Assembly: GCA_029266635.1 (NCBI GenBank) | Contig: JAQSWM010000011.1 | Coordinates: forward strand, 1-64,000 | DNA from: Sphingobacteriaceae bacterium | GTDB lineage: Bacteria; Bacteroidota; Bacteroidia; Sphingobacteriales; Sphingobacteriaceae | Direction: 5' to 3' | DNA: 64,000 nt | Shown: piece by piece, positions 55,472 to 64,000 of the stretch | Layout: every line of letters begins with the position of its first letter | Position numbering within the stretch: position 1 is the first letter of the stretch | The notes under the pieces: model-generated | The model's database searches: none | Seen by the model: only the letters and a program-made list of their open reading frames with translations | What the model was told of the DNA's origin: nothing | Position numbers and translations under genes: made by a program

Positions 55472-57013
55472 CTAGTAGCCTGGGTTTTGATCAGATGGCT
55501 CAATGGCACTGTTGTTATCAATCTCGGTTTGTGGAATTGGAAACAGGTAGTGCATTGGTTTAATATTAGCCGCTCCGGTAAACGTAGCAGCAGTTAACAC
55601 CGTAGCTTTCACAGCAGCTATAAGCCTGCCCGTGCGTGCAAGGTCAAACCAGCGCTGGCCTTCATAACAAAGCTCGCGGGATCGCTCATCGAATATAAAG
55701 TTCAGGAAGTTTGTCGCAGGTGGAACGGGCGGAGTTGTTGAATAGCGCTTTGCTCTTAACGTGTTTACCATCTGCAATGCGAAAGGAGTTGCCGCACCGT
55801 TGTTCAGTTCAGCTTCTGCTTCAGCAATCTCTAACATCACATCGGCTAAACGTAGAAGTGGAAAGTTATTCGGATCGGAAAAGTGCTGCCCGTCGTAGCC
55901 GCAGGGCTTCATAAACTTACCGCAGTAGAATACTGTTTGCACCACAGGTGTACAGCCATTGTAGCCCAACTGTTGTATGTTCCGTGCTTTTCTGGTGTCG
56001 GTAGCATCATAACGGTTGACAAGGTTCCGTGTAGGGCGTGCGTTGTTTTGCCCGCCGCGGGAAACATTGATATCGCCGATATTTGTAGGCCCGAATAGAT
56101 TTGTAAGAAAAGATCCTTCGTCGCTTACCGTAGAGCGACCTTCCATTTGCACACTGAAAATGGTTTCTGGCCCATTTTCTGTTTCTGAATCGAATATCGA
56201 ACCATAATTACTTACAAGGCTGTAGTCGGTTATAGCCAGAACCAGTTTCCCTGTCGAAACCGCCTTCGTAAATGACTCGTTTACATTCACCCATTCGTAG
56301 CCGCTCACGGTTTTATACTTTGCATAAGATGCCATTGTAAGATAAACTTTTGTCAACAGCGCAAGAGCAGCGCCACGAGTTCCCCGCCCCGGCACAGTGC
56401 CGCTTACCTCTGGCAAAGCAGGGGTGGCCTCGTTTAAATCTTTAAGAATTTGCTCGTAAACTGCTTGAATAGTCGCTCGCGGCGTATTCAGGTTGCTTAG
56501 GTCTGTTGTTGGCTTCAGTACAAGCGGAACTCCGCCGTGCATGCGCACAAGGTAGAAATAGAAAAGAGCTCTCAAGAACTTAGCCTCCGCAGTGATACGG
56601 GTAACTGTTTCGGCCGGAAGCGGCGAGGCACCTATATTTTCGATAATATCATCAGCCTGGTTAATACCTGCGTAGAAGTTATCCCAAATAAGCGGGAGCT
56701 TAGCGTCATTAGCTGTATAAGTATAGTTCGCGTAATCGCTTACTATTCCATTCGATACACCTTTTGGCGCAAAGTCGTCGGTACCAAAGTTCGCCACGAT
56801 CAGCATACCTCTCCTGAAAGAAGCATCAAACGTTGGTGAGGTGGAAGCTAAGCGATCATAAACCCCAACTAAATAGGCCTGGGCAGCCTCAGGCGTTTGC
56901 ATAAGGTTAGAAGGCGTTTTGAAGGAGTAAGCATTCTCTTCGAGAAATTTTTTACATCCCCACTGGGAGCTAACCAACAAAAGCCCCAGGAAAATATATT
57001 TAAGTGATTTCAT
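55472..57013 (-). CDS. susD: SusD/RagB family outer-membrane lipoprotein
   Basis: A 513-residue surface glycan-binding protein that caps the SusC channel. The lipobox ends at C20 (VSSQWGC), so it is a lipoprotein. The SusD N-terminal part shows the TPR-like helices (FLRALFYFYLVRMHGGVPLV). The C-terminal part has the typical ERSRELCYEGQRWFDLARTGRL and ends MHYLFPIPQTEID then NPGY. It starts five bases after susC stops. Sequence alone does not give the glycan. Confidence 0.95.
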   Translation of the reverse strand: MKSLKYIFLGLLLVSSQWGCKKFLEENAYSFKTPSNLMQTPEAAQAYLVGVYDRLASTSPTFDASFRRGMLIVANFGTDDFAPKGVSNGIVSDYANYTYTANDAKLPLIWDNFYAGINQADDIIENIGASPLPAETVTRITAEAKFLRALFYFYLVRMHGGVPLVLKPTTDLSNLNTPRATIQAVYEQILKDLNEATPALPEVSGTVPGRGTRGAALALLTKVYLTMASYAKYKTVSGYEWVNVNESFTKAVSTGKLVLAITDYSLVSNYGSIFDSETENGPETIFSVQMEGRSTVSDEGSFLTNLFGPTNIGDINVSRGGQNNARPTRNLVNRYDATDTRKARNIQQLGYNGCTPVVQTVFYCGKFMKPCGYDGQHFSDPNNFPLLRLADVMLEIAEAEAELNNGAATPFALQMVNTLRAKRYSTTPPVPPATNFLNFIFDERSRELCYEGQRWFDLARTGRLIAAVKATVLTAATFTGAANIKPMHYLFPIPQTEIDNNSAIEPSDQNPGY

Positions 57014-57018
57014 AACTC

Positions 57019-60000
57019 TTAAAATCTTGCGTTAAGTCCGAATGTGTACGTTTTAGGGCGAGGGTATGAGAAATAATCTACTCCAAAGTTATTAGGGTTA
57101 GTAGATGTGATCTCAGGGTCATACCCCTCATAGTTTGTGAATAAAACGATATTGTCTGCAGAGAAGAATACTCCCAAAGCTGCCATCTTCATCCTGCGTG
57201 TAAGCTGCTGAGGCAGGCTATAGTTCAGGGTGAGATTTTGAAAGCGCAGGAATGATGCATCTTTTACATACATAGTTGAAGATTCATTTCTGCCTGCAAT
57301 ATCCAGGTACACAGGAGTGGTTGTGTTTGTGTTTGTAGGTGTCCACATCTCGTGATAATAGTCAGCAAGCAGGTTGTTGTTTCCCACACCGCTCAAAATA
57401 TATCGGTTCCAGTTTATCAACTGATTTCCAACTTGCCAACTGAAGAATGTACTTAGAGACACATTTTTATAGCCAAACGTATTTCTTATGCCTCCAAAAT
57501 GTTTGGGATTGGAGTTGCCGATCACCGTGCGATCATAAGCATTAATGATTCCATCGGGCAGCCCGGCAGGACCACTGATATCCTTGAACTTGAGATATCC
57601 CGCCCGTGGTGAGTTATAACGGGGCACATCAGCCTTGAGCGTGGTGCCGTTGGCTTCGAAATCGTCGGGTTGATATAAACCATCCTGTATATATCCGTAA
57701 AAGGATCCCAGGGAATAACCGGGCTGTATTACGTTCGGGGCAACAGTAGAGTTTATCAGGTCGCCTGTGAGGATTTGCGACTGTGTGCCCAGTGCTAACA
57801 CGGTGTTCCTGTTCACATTAAAGTTGAGGTCAGTATTCCAGGAAAAGTCCTTACTCGCAATATTCCGTGTGCTCAGCACCAGCTCAAATCCTTTGTTCCT
57901 GATCTTTCCAACGTTCTGGAAGATCGAGTTGAAACCCGAGCTCCCCGCAACCGGAGCTCTGAGAAGCAAATTTTTGGTGTTCTTCACGTACGCATCGGCT
58001 GTAACGCTTATCCGATTATTAAAGAAAGCCATATCAATACCGGTATTATAGGTTTCGCTGGTCTCCCACTTCAAATCTACGTTGGCTACCGAGGCGGTTG
58101 ATGCACCCTTGTATTCTGTAGTTCCGCTAAAATATGAAACCGTGCCTGCTTTGCTTAGAGCACTGTAAGCTGGTATCGACTGATTACCGATCTGGCCGTA
58201 GCTTAACCGGAGTTTGAGTTGATCAAAAACTTTTAGCTTCTGAACAAACGGCTCCTCCGCGACCTGCCAGGATAATGCAGCGGCGGGGAAATAAGAATAC
58301 TTGTTTTTACCGTAAAACTTCGAAGAACCATCTACTCGTAGGCTGGCGGTGAAAAGATAACGGTCGTTGTAAGAATAGTTAATACGCCCGAGATAAGAAC
58401 GTAGTGACCACTCAGTTTTATCGCTTCCGTAGCTGTTTATAGATAACGCGTCTTGAATAGAGTTGGCTCCATTTATCTCAATTGGGAAGTTGGTGGCCTG
58501 CAGAAAATAGCTTTCAACAGTATTACGCTGCTGAGTAAAGCCGGCCAGGGCGTTAATCGTATGCTTCTTAATTGCAGTGGAATAATTGAGTGTGTTTTCA
58601 TTAAGCCAGTTGAAGGTATTAGCCGATCCGAGCGAAGCGAGCCCATTAGCATTTGAAGACAGCGTTACCTCCTTTGAAAGGAAAGTAGTGTTTTTCGCAC
58701 TTGTTAAATATCCGCCGCCAAGTACTTTTAAATTCAAGCCTTTAGCGAGGTTATATGTTAAGGTCAGGTTACTGACATTGGTAAAAGACTTGTTCAGTTT
58801 TTCACTTAGGTCTATGAATTTGAAAAGATTTGAGAAATCGGGGTCGTTAGCGTCGGCGGCGTTTGGATTAAGCGGCCTGGAAGAAAGGATCCGATAGGTA
58901 ATTCCCGCAGAGCTTCCCTGACCTGTTCCGTAAAGCTGCCCCTGGCGATTTGACAAGCCGGATGTTGACTTCAGCTGAAGTGAAAATTTCTTAGATATCT
59001 TGGTGTCTCCGTTTAGCACAAGCGATAACCTCTTGAAGTCTGAGCCCGGAATCACGCCTTTTGTGTCTCCATAGCCTACAGACGTGTAGAATTTCGTCTT
59101 ATCTGTATTGTTCGAGAAGGAGATATTGGTGTTCTGAAGCGGGGCAGATGTATATATCACATCCTGCCAGTCGATGGTCTGATCATCACCATAAGGTATT
59201 GCGGCACCTGTTGCGATGTCTGTGTACAATGCGTTATCCGGATACCTTGTATGGATGTAGGTGGCGTACTCCGAAGCACCTAACATTTCTATGCGATTAT
59301 TGAACACGGACGATCCGAAAGAAGTGTTAAAATTAACCTCTCCCTTCCCGATTGCTCCTGTCTTGGTAGTAATCAGAATAACTCCGTTCGCTCCTCTTGA
59401 TCCGTAGATAGCTGCTGCGCTGGCATCTTTTAGAACCTCAATAGAGGCAATTGTATTCGGATCGATGTAGCTCAAAGGATTGACCACCGGATCATTCAAA
59501 GGCGTACCGCCTGTTTTTACTTCCGCTTGATTACTTTCAATCGGCACTCCGTCTATAACATATAATGGATTGCTTGAAGCACTGATGGAATTCAGGCCGC
59601 GTATCCGGATGTCGAGGCCCGCACCCGGCTCCCCCCCGCTGCTGGTTACCTGCACACCTGAAAGCTTGCCGCGAAGCTGATCCCCAAACGAGACTGATCC
59701 CGCATCTTTTAGTTGCTCAGCACTTACCGATGCTACAGAGCCTGTCAGGTCACGTTTCCGAACAGTCCCATATCCGATAACAACTACTTCGTTCAGGTTT
59801 TTTACATCCTCTTCCAGAACTACATTTCCCAGGTTCGCCGATGTTACCTGAACAGATTTCGGAGTCATACCGACGTAAGTAAAGTCGAGTATATCGCCGT
59901 TGTTAGCTGCGATGCTGAAGTCGCCTGAGGGATTACTTACAGTAGCCTTTTGGGTGCCTTTAATACTTACTGCAACGCCGGCAAGCGCCTCGCCGTTTGT

Positions 60001-60102
60001 CCCGGTTATCCTTCCTTTCACTAATTGCTGCGCCCAGGCAACCTGGCAGGCAAATAGAAACAGAACGATAAGAGAAATTTTCTTGGTAAAATGTTCGCTC
60101 AT
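57019..60102 (-). CDS. susC: SusC/RagA family TonB-dependent transporter
   Basis: A 1027-residue outer-membrane channel that imports oligosaccharides using TonB. A signal peptide (KKISLIVLFLFACQVAWAQ) is followed by a carboxypeptidase-like domain (about 27-100, VKGRITGTNGEALAGVAV). The plug comes next, with VVIGYGTVRKRDLTGSVASV and the SusC mark DASAAAIYGSRGANGVI, then the 22-strand barrel ending YTFGLNARF. First gene of a five-gene unit with susD, the GH110-like gene and two sulfatases. Confidence 0.96.
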   Translation of the reverse strand: MSEHFTKKISLIVLFLFACQVAWAQQLVKGRITGTNGEALAGVAVSIKGTQKATVSNPSGDFSIAANNGDILDFTYVGMTPKSVQVTSANLGNVVLEEDVKNLNEVVVIGYGTVRKRDLTGSVASVSAEQLKDAGSVSFGDQLRGKLSGVQVTSSGGEPGAGLDIRIRGLNSISASSNPLYVIDGVPIESNQAEVKTGGTPLNDPVVNPLSYIDPNTIASIEVLKDASAAAIYGSRGANGVILITTKTGAIGKGEVNFNTSFGSSVFNNRIEMLGASEYATYIHTRYPDNALYTDIATGAAIPYGDDQTIDWQDVIYTSAPLQNTNISFSNNTDKTKFYTSVGYGDTKGVIPGSDFKRLSLVLNGDTKISKKFSLQLKSTSGLSNRQGQLYGTGQGSSAGITYRILSSRPLNPNAADANDPDFSNLFKFIDLSEKLNKSFTNVSNLTLTYNLAKGLNLKVLGGGYLTSAKNTTFLSKEVTLSSNANGLASLGSANTFNWLNENTLNYSTAIKKHTINALAGFTQQRNTVESYFLQATNFPIEINGANSIQDALSINSYGSDKTEWSLRSYLGRINYSYNDRYLFTASLRVDGSSKFYGKNKYSYFPAAALSWQVAEEPFVQKLKVFDQLKLRLSYGQIGNQSIPAYSALSKAGTVSYFSGTTEYKGASTASVANVDLKWETSETYNTGIDMAFFNNRISVTADAYVKNTKNLLLRAPVAGSSGFNSIFQNVGKIRNKGFELVLSTRNIASKDFSWNTDLNFNVNRNTVLALGTQSQILTGDLINSTVAPNVIQPGYSLGSFYGYIQDGLYQPDDFEANGTTLKADVPRYNSPRAGYLKFKDISGPAGLPDGIINAYDRTVIGNSNPKHFGGIRNTFGYKNVSLSTFFSWQVGNQLINWNRYILSGVGNNNLLADYYHEMWTPTNTNTTTPVYLDIAGRNESSTMYVKDASFLRFQNLTLNYSLPQQLTRRMKMAALGVFFSADNIVLFTNYEGYDPEITSTNPNNFGVDYFSYPRPKTYTFGLNARF

Positions 60103-60169
60103 ACAAGTTAATTTATATAATATCAGTCAGAGAGGTCCTGACGCATTAGTTAGTTAAGCTAAATTAACT

Positions 60170-60177
60170 CAAACCTA
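60170..60177 (-). promoter_or_regulatory. -7 element of the susC operon
   Basis: TAGGTTTG on the minus strand matches TAnnTTTG exactly, 68 bases before the susC ATG, giving a leader of about 60 bases. The nearest TTG is at a poor -33 spacing, as often seen where an HTCS activator is needed. Confidence 0.5.
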
Positions 60178-60253
60178 TTTTCTGGAAATAACCAATCGTT
60201 CAAAAAGTTGTACTCACCGTAAGGAAGTTGATCAATAAGGAATAAGGAACTGC

Positions 60254-63200
60254 TTAATTGATGGGCGCAGTAGAATTGCCTGCATAGGCTTTGGGATTGT
60301 GGCCGAACTTATTTTTAAAAGCTTTATTGAAATACGAAGGGCTTACAAAGCCAGTTTTATACATCACTTCGGATACCGAAAAGCCTTTTGTGAGAAGCAA
60401 TTGAGCGGCCCGCTTCAGCCGGAGATCTAGAATGAAGAGCTGAATCGACATACCCGTAAGCTCTTTGATTTTTCGATACAGTCCAGGCCGGCTCATAGCC
60501 ACCGTTTGACAAAGCTCTTCTACAGAGAAATCTGCATTTTCCATATTCTGCTCAATAGCAGAAATAACATCTTTTAGCAGCTTTTGATCCCGCGAATCAA
60601 ACGACAAAGTCGCTGGCTGAAGGGCAGCTTCGTTGCTAACTTTGGTGCGATAATTCTCTCGTTGCTGAATAGTGTTTTTGACTTTAACCCTGAGTTCTTT
60701 AAGGCTGAAGGGTTTTGATATGTAGTCATCAGCCTGTGCTTCCAGCCCTTGCAACCGACTTTGCTCAGTTCCTTTGGCGGTAAGCATAAGTACCGGTATG
60801 TGGCTTGTTGCCAAATCGCCTTTAAGCAACTTACAAAGCTGTATCCCGTCTAGTTCAGGCATCATTACATCGGTAATCACCAGCAATGGCTTTACCTTCC
60901 GGACGATTTTCAAGCCTTCTTTTCCGTCTGCAGCCTGATAAACTTTGTAATCTTTAGCAAACTCCTGCACCAACATTTGGCGAAGCTCAGCATTGTCGTC
61001 AATTACAGCGATGCTTTGAAGATTAACCTCCTCCGCTTCCGTCTGCAAATACTGCCTTTGGCTCAACGGCAAGGGCAAATTAATAGTCGAAAGTGGCAGG
61101 CAAATCCTGAAAGTGGTAATGGCGGCTTGTCGCTGAGATGAAGGAATACTTTGTACCTCAATGGTTCCGCCATGAAGCTCTACAAGAGAACGGGAGATGG
61201 TAAGACCAAGCCCGGTTCCATTAGCGGCGGCTGGTTGTTGAGCCTGATAAAACGGTTCAAACACACGCGAGGCTTCCTCGGGACTGAGGTAAGAGCCAGT
61301 ATTACTTACTTCAATAACAACAATTCCTTCATGTTCAGCTGCTTTCAGACTGATATTCCCGCCTGTCGGGGTAAATTTTACAGCATTTGAAAGAAGGTTT
61401 CCGAGCACCTGCTCTAGCTTGAACGCATCTATCTCAATAAGCAAATCCGTTACAGATTGAAGTTCAATAGTTAAATCAGATCTTAATGCGATGTCCTTAA
61501 ACTGCAGGAAAACTGTGTTAAGAAAATCGTCTAGCGCTACTGCTGTGCTATTTAATTCAAGTTTTCCGATTTCTAACTTACGTATGTCGAGAATCTGATC
61601 AATCAATTTTTTGAGCCGGTTGGCATTTGCATGGGCTATATTCAGGCTGTGAAGCACAGGTGGAGGAGCATCTCCGTCATTGATGATCTGTTCGATCGGT
61701 GTTGAAATTAAGGTTAAGGGCGTTCTAAGCTCATGCGAAACGTTTGTGAAGAACTGCATTTTATCTTCATACTGCCTTATTTCCTGTTCCTGTTTTGCCA
61801 GCTCGAGCTCTCTTTTGTGTTTCTGAGAAATTCGCATCAAAGCATAACTCCTCTGCGTGAAAAGGCCTCCGAGAATAATCAGGGCATAAAACGCATACCC
61901 GTATTTGCTATTCCAGAAAGGTGGAAGTATTTCTATTTGGAGCGTGGTGAGGGAAGTTCCCCAGTTTCCATTTCCCCCCGAAGCATATAACTCAAATGTA
62001 TAATTGCCAGACGGCAAGCCTGTATAATTTACAAACCTCTTCCTGCTGTTCGTGTAGCTCCAGCTTTTATCAAAACCTTTAAGGCGATATTTGTATACGA
62101 TCTTTGAAAAGTCGTGGCTATGCACGCTTGCAAACTCTAGACCGAAGTTTTTTATTTTATGGTTCAGAGTGATTTGAGATGTGTACTCAAGCGTTTTGCC
62201 TAATATCTGCTCTCCTTCAATTTTGCTTCCGGCCTTTACCACAATATTATTGATGATGAGCTTGGTGAGAACCGGTCGAGAAATGGAAATCTTAGGATCT
62301 ATATTTTGTGGATAGAAAATGTTAAAACCATTAATACCGCCGAAGATCATCTCACCGTAGCTTGTTTTGAAAGCCGACCATATCTTAATCGCATTGCTCT
62401 GCAAACCATCAGAAGCATCGAAATAGCGAAAGCTGCCTTTTGCAGGATCATATTTGGTTAGCCCGATTCCTCCAATCCAAAAGCTCCCTTCAGAATCTTC
62501 CAGCAAAGTTTCAACATCATTAGTGGGAAGGCCTTCTGTAGTTGTAATGGTGGAGAATGTGGCAGCACTTGCTGTATACGAAGCCAGTTTGCTCAGACCG
62601 CCGCCAATTGTTCCTGCCCAAATGTTTCCTTTGGGATCTTCATGCAATAACGAAATCCAGTTGCTGTAAAGGTTTTGGGCGTTACTTCCCGCCAGATAAT
62701 GGCTCGCAGAGCTCAGGCGCAAGGTTCGCTTATCCAAAACTACCCTGCTCAAGCCCTGCTTGGTGCCCAGCCAGAGAACCGTTGATCTGGATTTCGGATC
62801 TTCCTTGATGAGAATGCCATTAACTGTAGCATTACTCAAACAACTCCGCCCCTTGTTGGCGGTGTTGCTATCAAAGATTAGTTGCCGCGAGCTGTTGTAG
62901 CAGAAGAGCCCTCTTTGGGTAGCCACCCAAATTCGTCCCTGACTATCGGCTATTATTCTATTTATACGATACGATTGCTCGAAATTTGTTAGAGGCCGAA
63001 GCTTTGGCGGCTTTGAAATTGCCTGCTCGTACTCAAAATTTTCCGCGTAAGCTAAACCACTTACGGTACCAACCCACAAGGTCTTATCAGGCGACTTGTA
63101 AAGCGCACTTACATCGTAGTTCAACTCGGCGCCAGCACCTTCTAGACTCGATTTAATAAAAACGAACTTATTTTTGGAACGATCAAAAATGCTGAACTGA

Positions 63201-64000
63201 CTGCCATGCAACCCAAGCAATACGTATCTCTTATCATCGGTATAAAAACAAATAGGTCGTTTTACACGAGCAAAATCAGTAGCGCTTACGTTGTAGGGGA
63301 ATGATTTGAAGCTGTTGCTGTGAGGGCTGATGACCTTTATTCCATCGCCTATCGTGGAAACAAAGATGCTTGCCTGTTTATCCTTGAACAAATACCTGAT
63401 TGTCCCCTGCTTCTCGTCAAAGCTGCTTCCAAACGAATATTTATAGGAAACCTGCCCCGCTCCGTTCAATAAGAAAAGGCCATCCTCAAAGGTTCCCGCC
63501 CAAATTTTATCTGTGTCTTTTAGCAGGGAGCTAACGCGGAGATCATTTAGTTTTTTGAGGTGCAAGGTTTGCAGGTTTAGCGCATATAAACCGTGCGAAC
63601 TTCCAATCACCAGCTGATCTTCGTCTTGTTGAATGATTGCGTTAATATCCGTGGGCGCAGCAGCATCCACTACCGAGAACTTTGCCCCTTTCGGTGTTTT
63701 ATAAAAGAGCCCTGCGGGTGTCCCCGCCCACACCCCTCCCCGGGAGTCTACGCTGATGTAATTTACACCGCCTTGCTGCGGCATCGGGTATTTGACAAAC
63801 TTGAGAGTTGTGTTGATTGGGGAAGTCAATACTGCTTTGTAAGCACCTTCCGGAGTCGACACCCACAAGTCTCTCTTGTTGGCTAGCTTAACCTTTACTA
63901 TTTCATTTACTTGCTGGCTGCCGTTTAGAATTCGCAGCCGAACAAATCTGCCGGTTACAAGATCAAGAAAATTTAAACCTCCCGACTGCGTCGCCACCCA
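60254..64000 (-). CDS. Hybrid two-component system regulator (HTCS), N-terminus cut off by window edge
   Basis: At least 1248 residues are visible, and the frame is open at base 64000. Order: Reg_prop beta-propeller repeats (WVATQSGGL, VWAGTPAGLF, IWVATQRGLF), a Y_Y_Y domain (GLPSGNYTFELYAS), one membrane helix (about visible residue 700), HisKA (H near 755, NVSHELRTPLTL), HATPase, a receiver (Asp near 1044, VITDVMMPELDG) and an AraC-type HTH (about 1150-1247). HTCS proteins bind an oligosaccharide in the periplasm and switch on the neighbouring susC operon from the same polypeptide. The gene lies 151 bases upstream of susC. Confidence 0.95.
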   Translation of the reverse strand, partial: WVATQSGGLNFLDLVTGRFVRLRILNGSQQVNEIVKVKLANKRDLWVSTPEGAYKAVLTSPINTTLKFVKYPMPQQGGVNYISVDSRGGVWAGTPAGLFYKTPKGAKFSVVDAAAPTDINAIIQQDEDQLVIGSSHGLYALNLQTLHLKKLNDLRVSSLLKDTDKIWAGTFEDGLFLLNGAGQVSYKYSFGSSFDEKQGTIRYLFKDKQASIFVSTIGDGIKVISPHSNSFKSFPYNVSATDFARVKRPICFYTDDKRYVLLGLHGSQFSIFDRSKNKFVFIKSSLEGAGAELNYDVSALYKSPDKTLWVGTVSGLAYAENFEYEQAISKPPKLRPLTNFEQSYRINRIIADSQGRIWVATQRGLFCYNSSRQLIFDSNTANKGRSCLSNATVNGILIKEDPKSRSTVLWLGTKQGLSRVVLDKRTLRLSSASHYLAGSNAQNLYSNWISLLHEDPKGNIWAGTIGGGLSKLASYTASAATFSTITTTEGLPTNDVETLLEDSEGSFWIGGIGLTKYDPAKGSFRYFDASDGLQSNAIKIWSAFKTSYGEMIFGGINGFNIFYPQNIDPKISISRPVLTKLIINNIVVKAGSKIEGEQILGKTLEYTSQITLNHKIKNFGLEFASVHSHDFSKIVYKYRLKGFDKSWSYTNSRKRFVNYTGLPSGNYTFELYASGGNGNWGTSLTTLQIEILPPFWNSKYGYAFYALIILGGLFTQRSYALMRISQKHKRELELAKQEQEIRQYEDKMQFFTNVSHELRTPLTLISTPIEQIINDGDAPPPVLHSLNIAHANANRLKKLIDQILDIRKLEIGKLELNSTAVALDDFLNTVFLQFKDIALRSDLTIELQSVTDLLIEIDAFKLEQVLGNLLSNAVKFTPTGGNISLKAAEHEGIVVIEVSNTGSYLSPEEASRVFEPFYQAQQPAAANGTGLGLTISRSLVELHGGTIEVQSIPSSQRQAAITTFRICLPLSTINLPLPLSQRQYLQTEAEEVNLQSIAVIDDNAELRQMLVQEFAKDYKVYQAADGKEGLKIVRKVKPLLVITDVMMPELDGIQLCKLLKGDLATSHIPVLMLTAKGTEQSRLQGLEAQADDYISKPFSLKELRVKVKNTIQQRENYRTKVSNEAALQPATLSFDSRDQKLLKDVISAIEQNMENADFSVEELCQTVAMSRPGLYRKIKELTGMSIQLFILDLRLKRAAQLLLTKGFSVSEVMYKTGFVSPSYFNKAFKNKFGHNPKAYAGNSTAPIN

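Overview
The window reads as a chromosomal segment of a Bacteroidota bacterium. The evidence is SusC/SusD proteins, a hybrid two-component regulator of polysaccharide use, a fused CcoN-CcoO oxidase subunit, a bacterial GH3 protein, and -7 promoter elements of the form TAnnTTTG. A Sphingobacteriia- or Cytophagia-like soil or water organism is likely, but the family cannot be fixed from sequence alone. There is no rRNA, prophage, insertion sequence or CRISPR array.

Layout. 1-14.3 kb is housekeeping: gmk (cut by the left edge) and yicC, gcvP, a PAS kinase, a YceI protein, a metallo-hydrolase, recJ-lptB-GH3, terC with a polyprenyl synthase and thioredoxin, and tRNA-Ser(GGA). 14.3-22.8 kb is a complete cbb3 oxidase locus (ccoIS, ccoNO-Q-P-G-H, safE). 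22.8-23.5 kb is a HigBA-type toxin-antitoxin pair. 23.5-28.4 kb is a D-lactate dehydrogenase / hemN / PAS / unknown-enzyme operon. 28.5-29.2 kb holds palindromic repeats beside a GxxExxY nuclease-like gene. 29.2-31.4 kb is a FixL-like kinase with a receiver-Crp/Fnr fusion regulator. 31.5-41.4 kb holds fermentation and stress genes (pta, ackA, a universal stress protein, YceI and outer-membrane proteins, hibernation factor, small unknown proteins). 41.4-50.3 kb is a four-gene signalling operon ending upstream in a 1919-residue HAMP-repeat hybrid kinase. 50.5-64 kb is a polysaccharide utilisation locus: susC, susD, a GH110-like enzyme, two sulfatases and an HTCS regulator cut by the right edge.

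How it works together. The central observation is a compact oxygen circuit. The kinase at 30217-31404 has a PAS domain with the heme-ligand His and the two Arg residues of rhizobial FixL at identical spacing. Its partner fuses a FixJ-like receiver directly to a FixK/Fnr-type DNA-binding module. Eight copies of a 14-bp Crp/Fnr-type box, (A/G)TGAC-N4-(A/G)TCAC and close variants, lie upstream of genes for low-oxygen life on both sides of this pair. Where a -7 element can be seen, the centre-to-centre distance from the box is 55 bp (ccoI, ccoNO, ldhA, yceI and, more weakly, a coiled-coil gene) or 33 bp (the pta operon and uspA). These match class I and class II activator positions two helical turns apart. 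The inferred result is that low oxygen switches on the high-affinity oxidase, oxygen-independent heme synthesis, lactate and acetate fermentation, stress proteins and several uncharacterised proteins.
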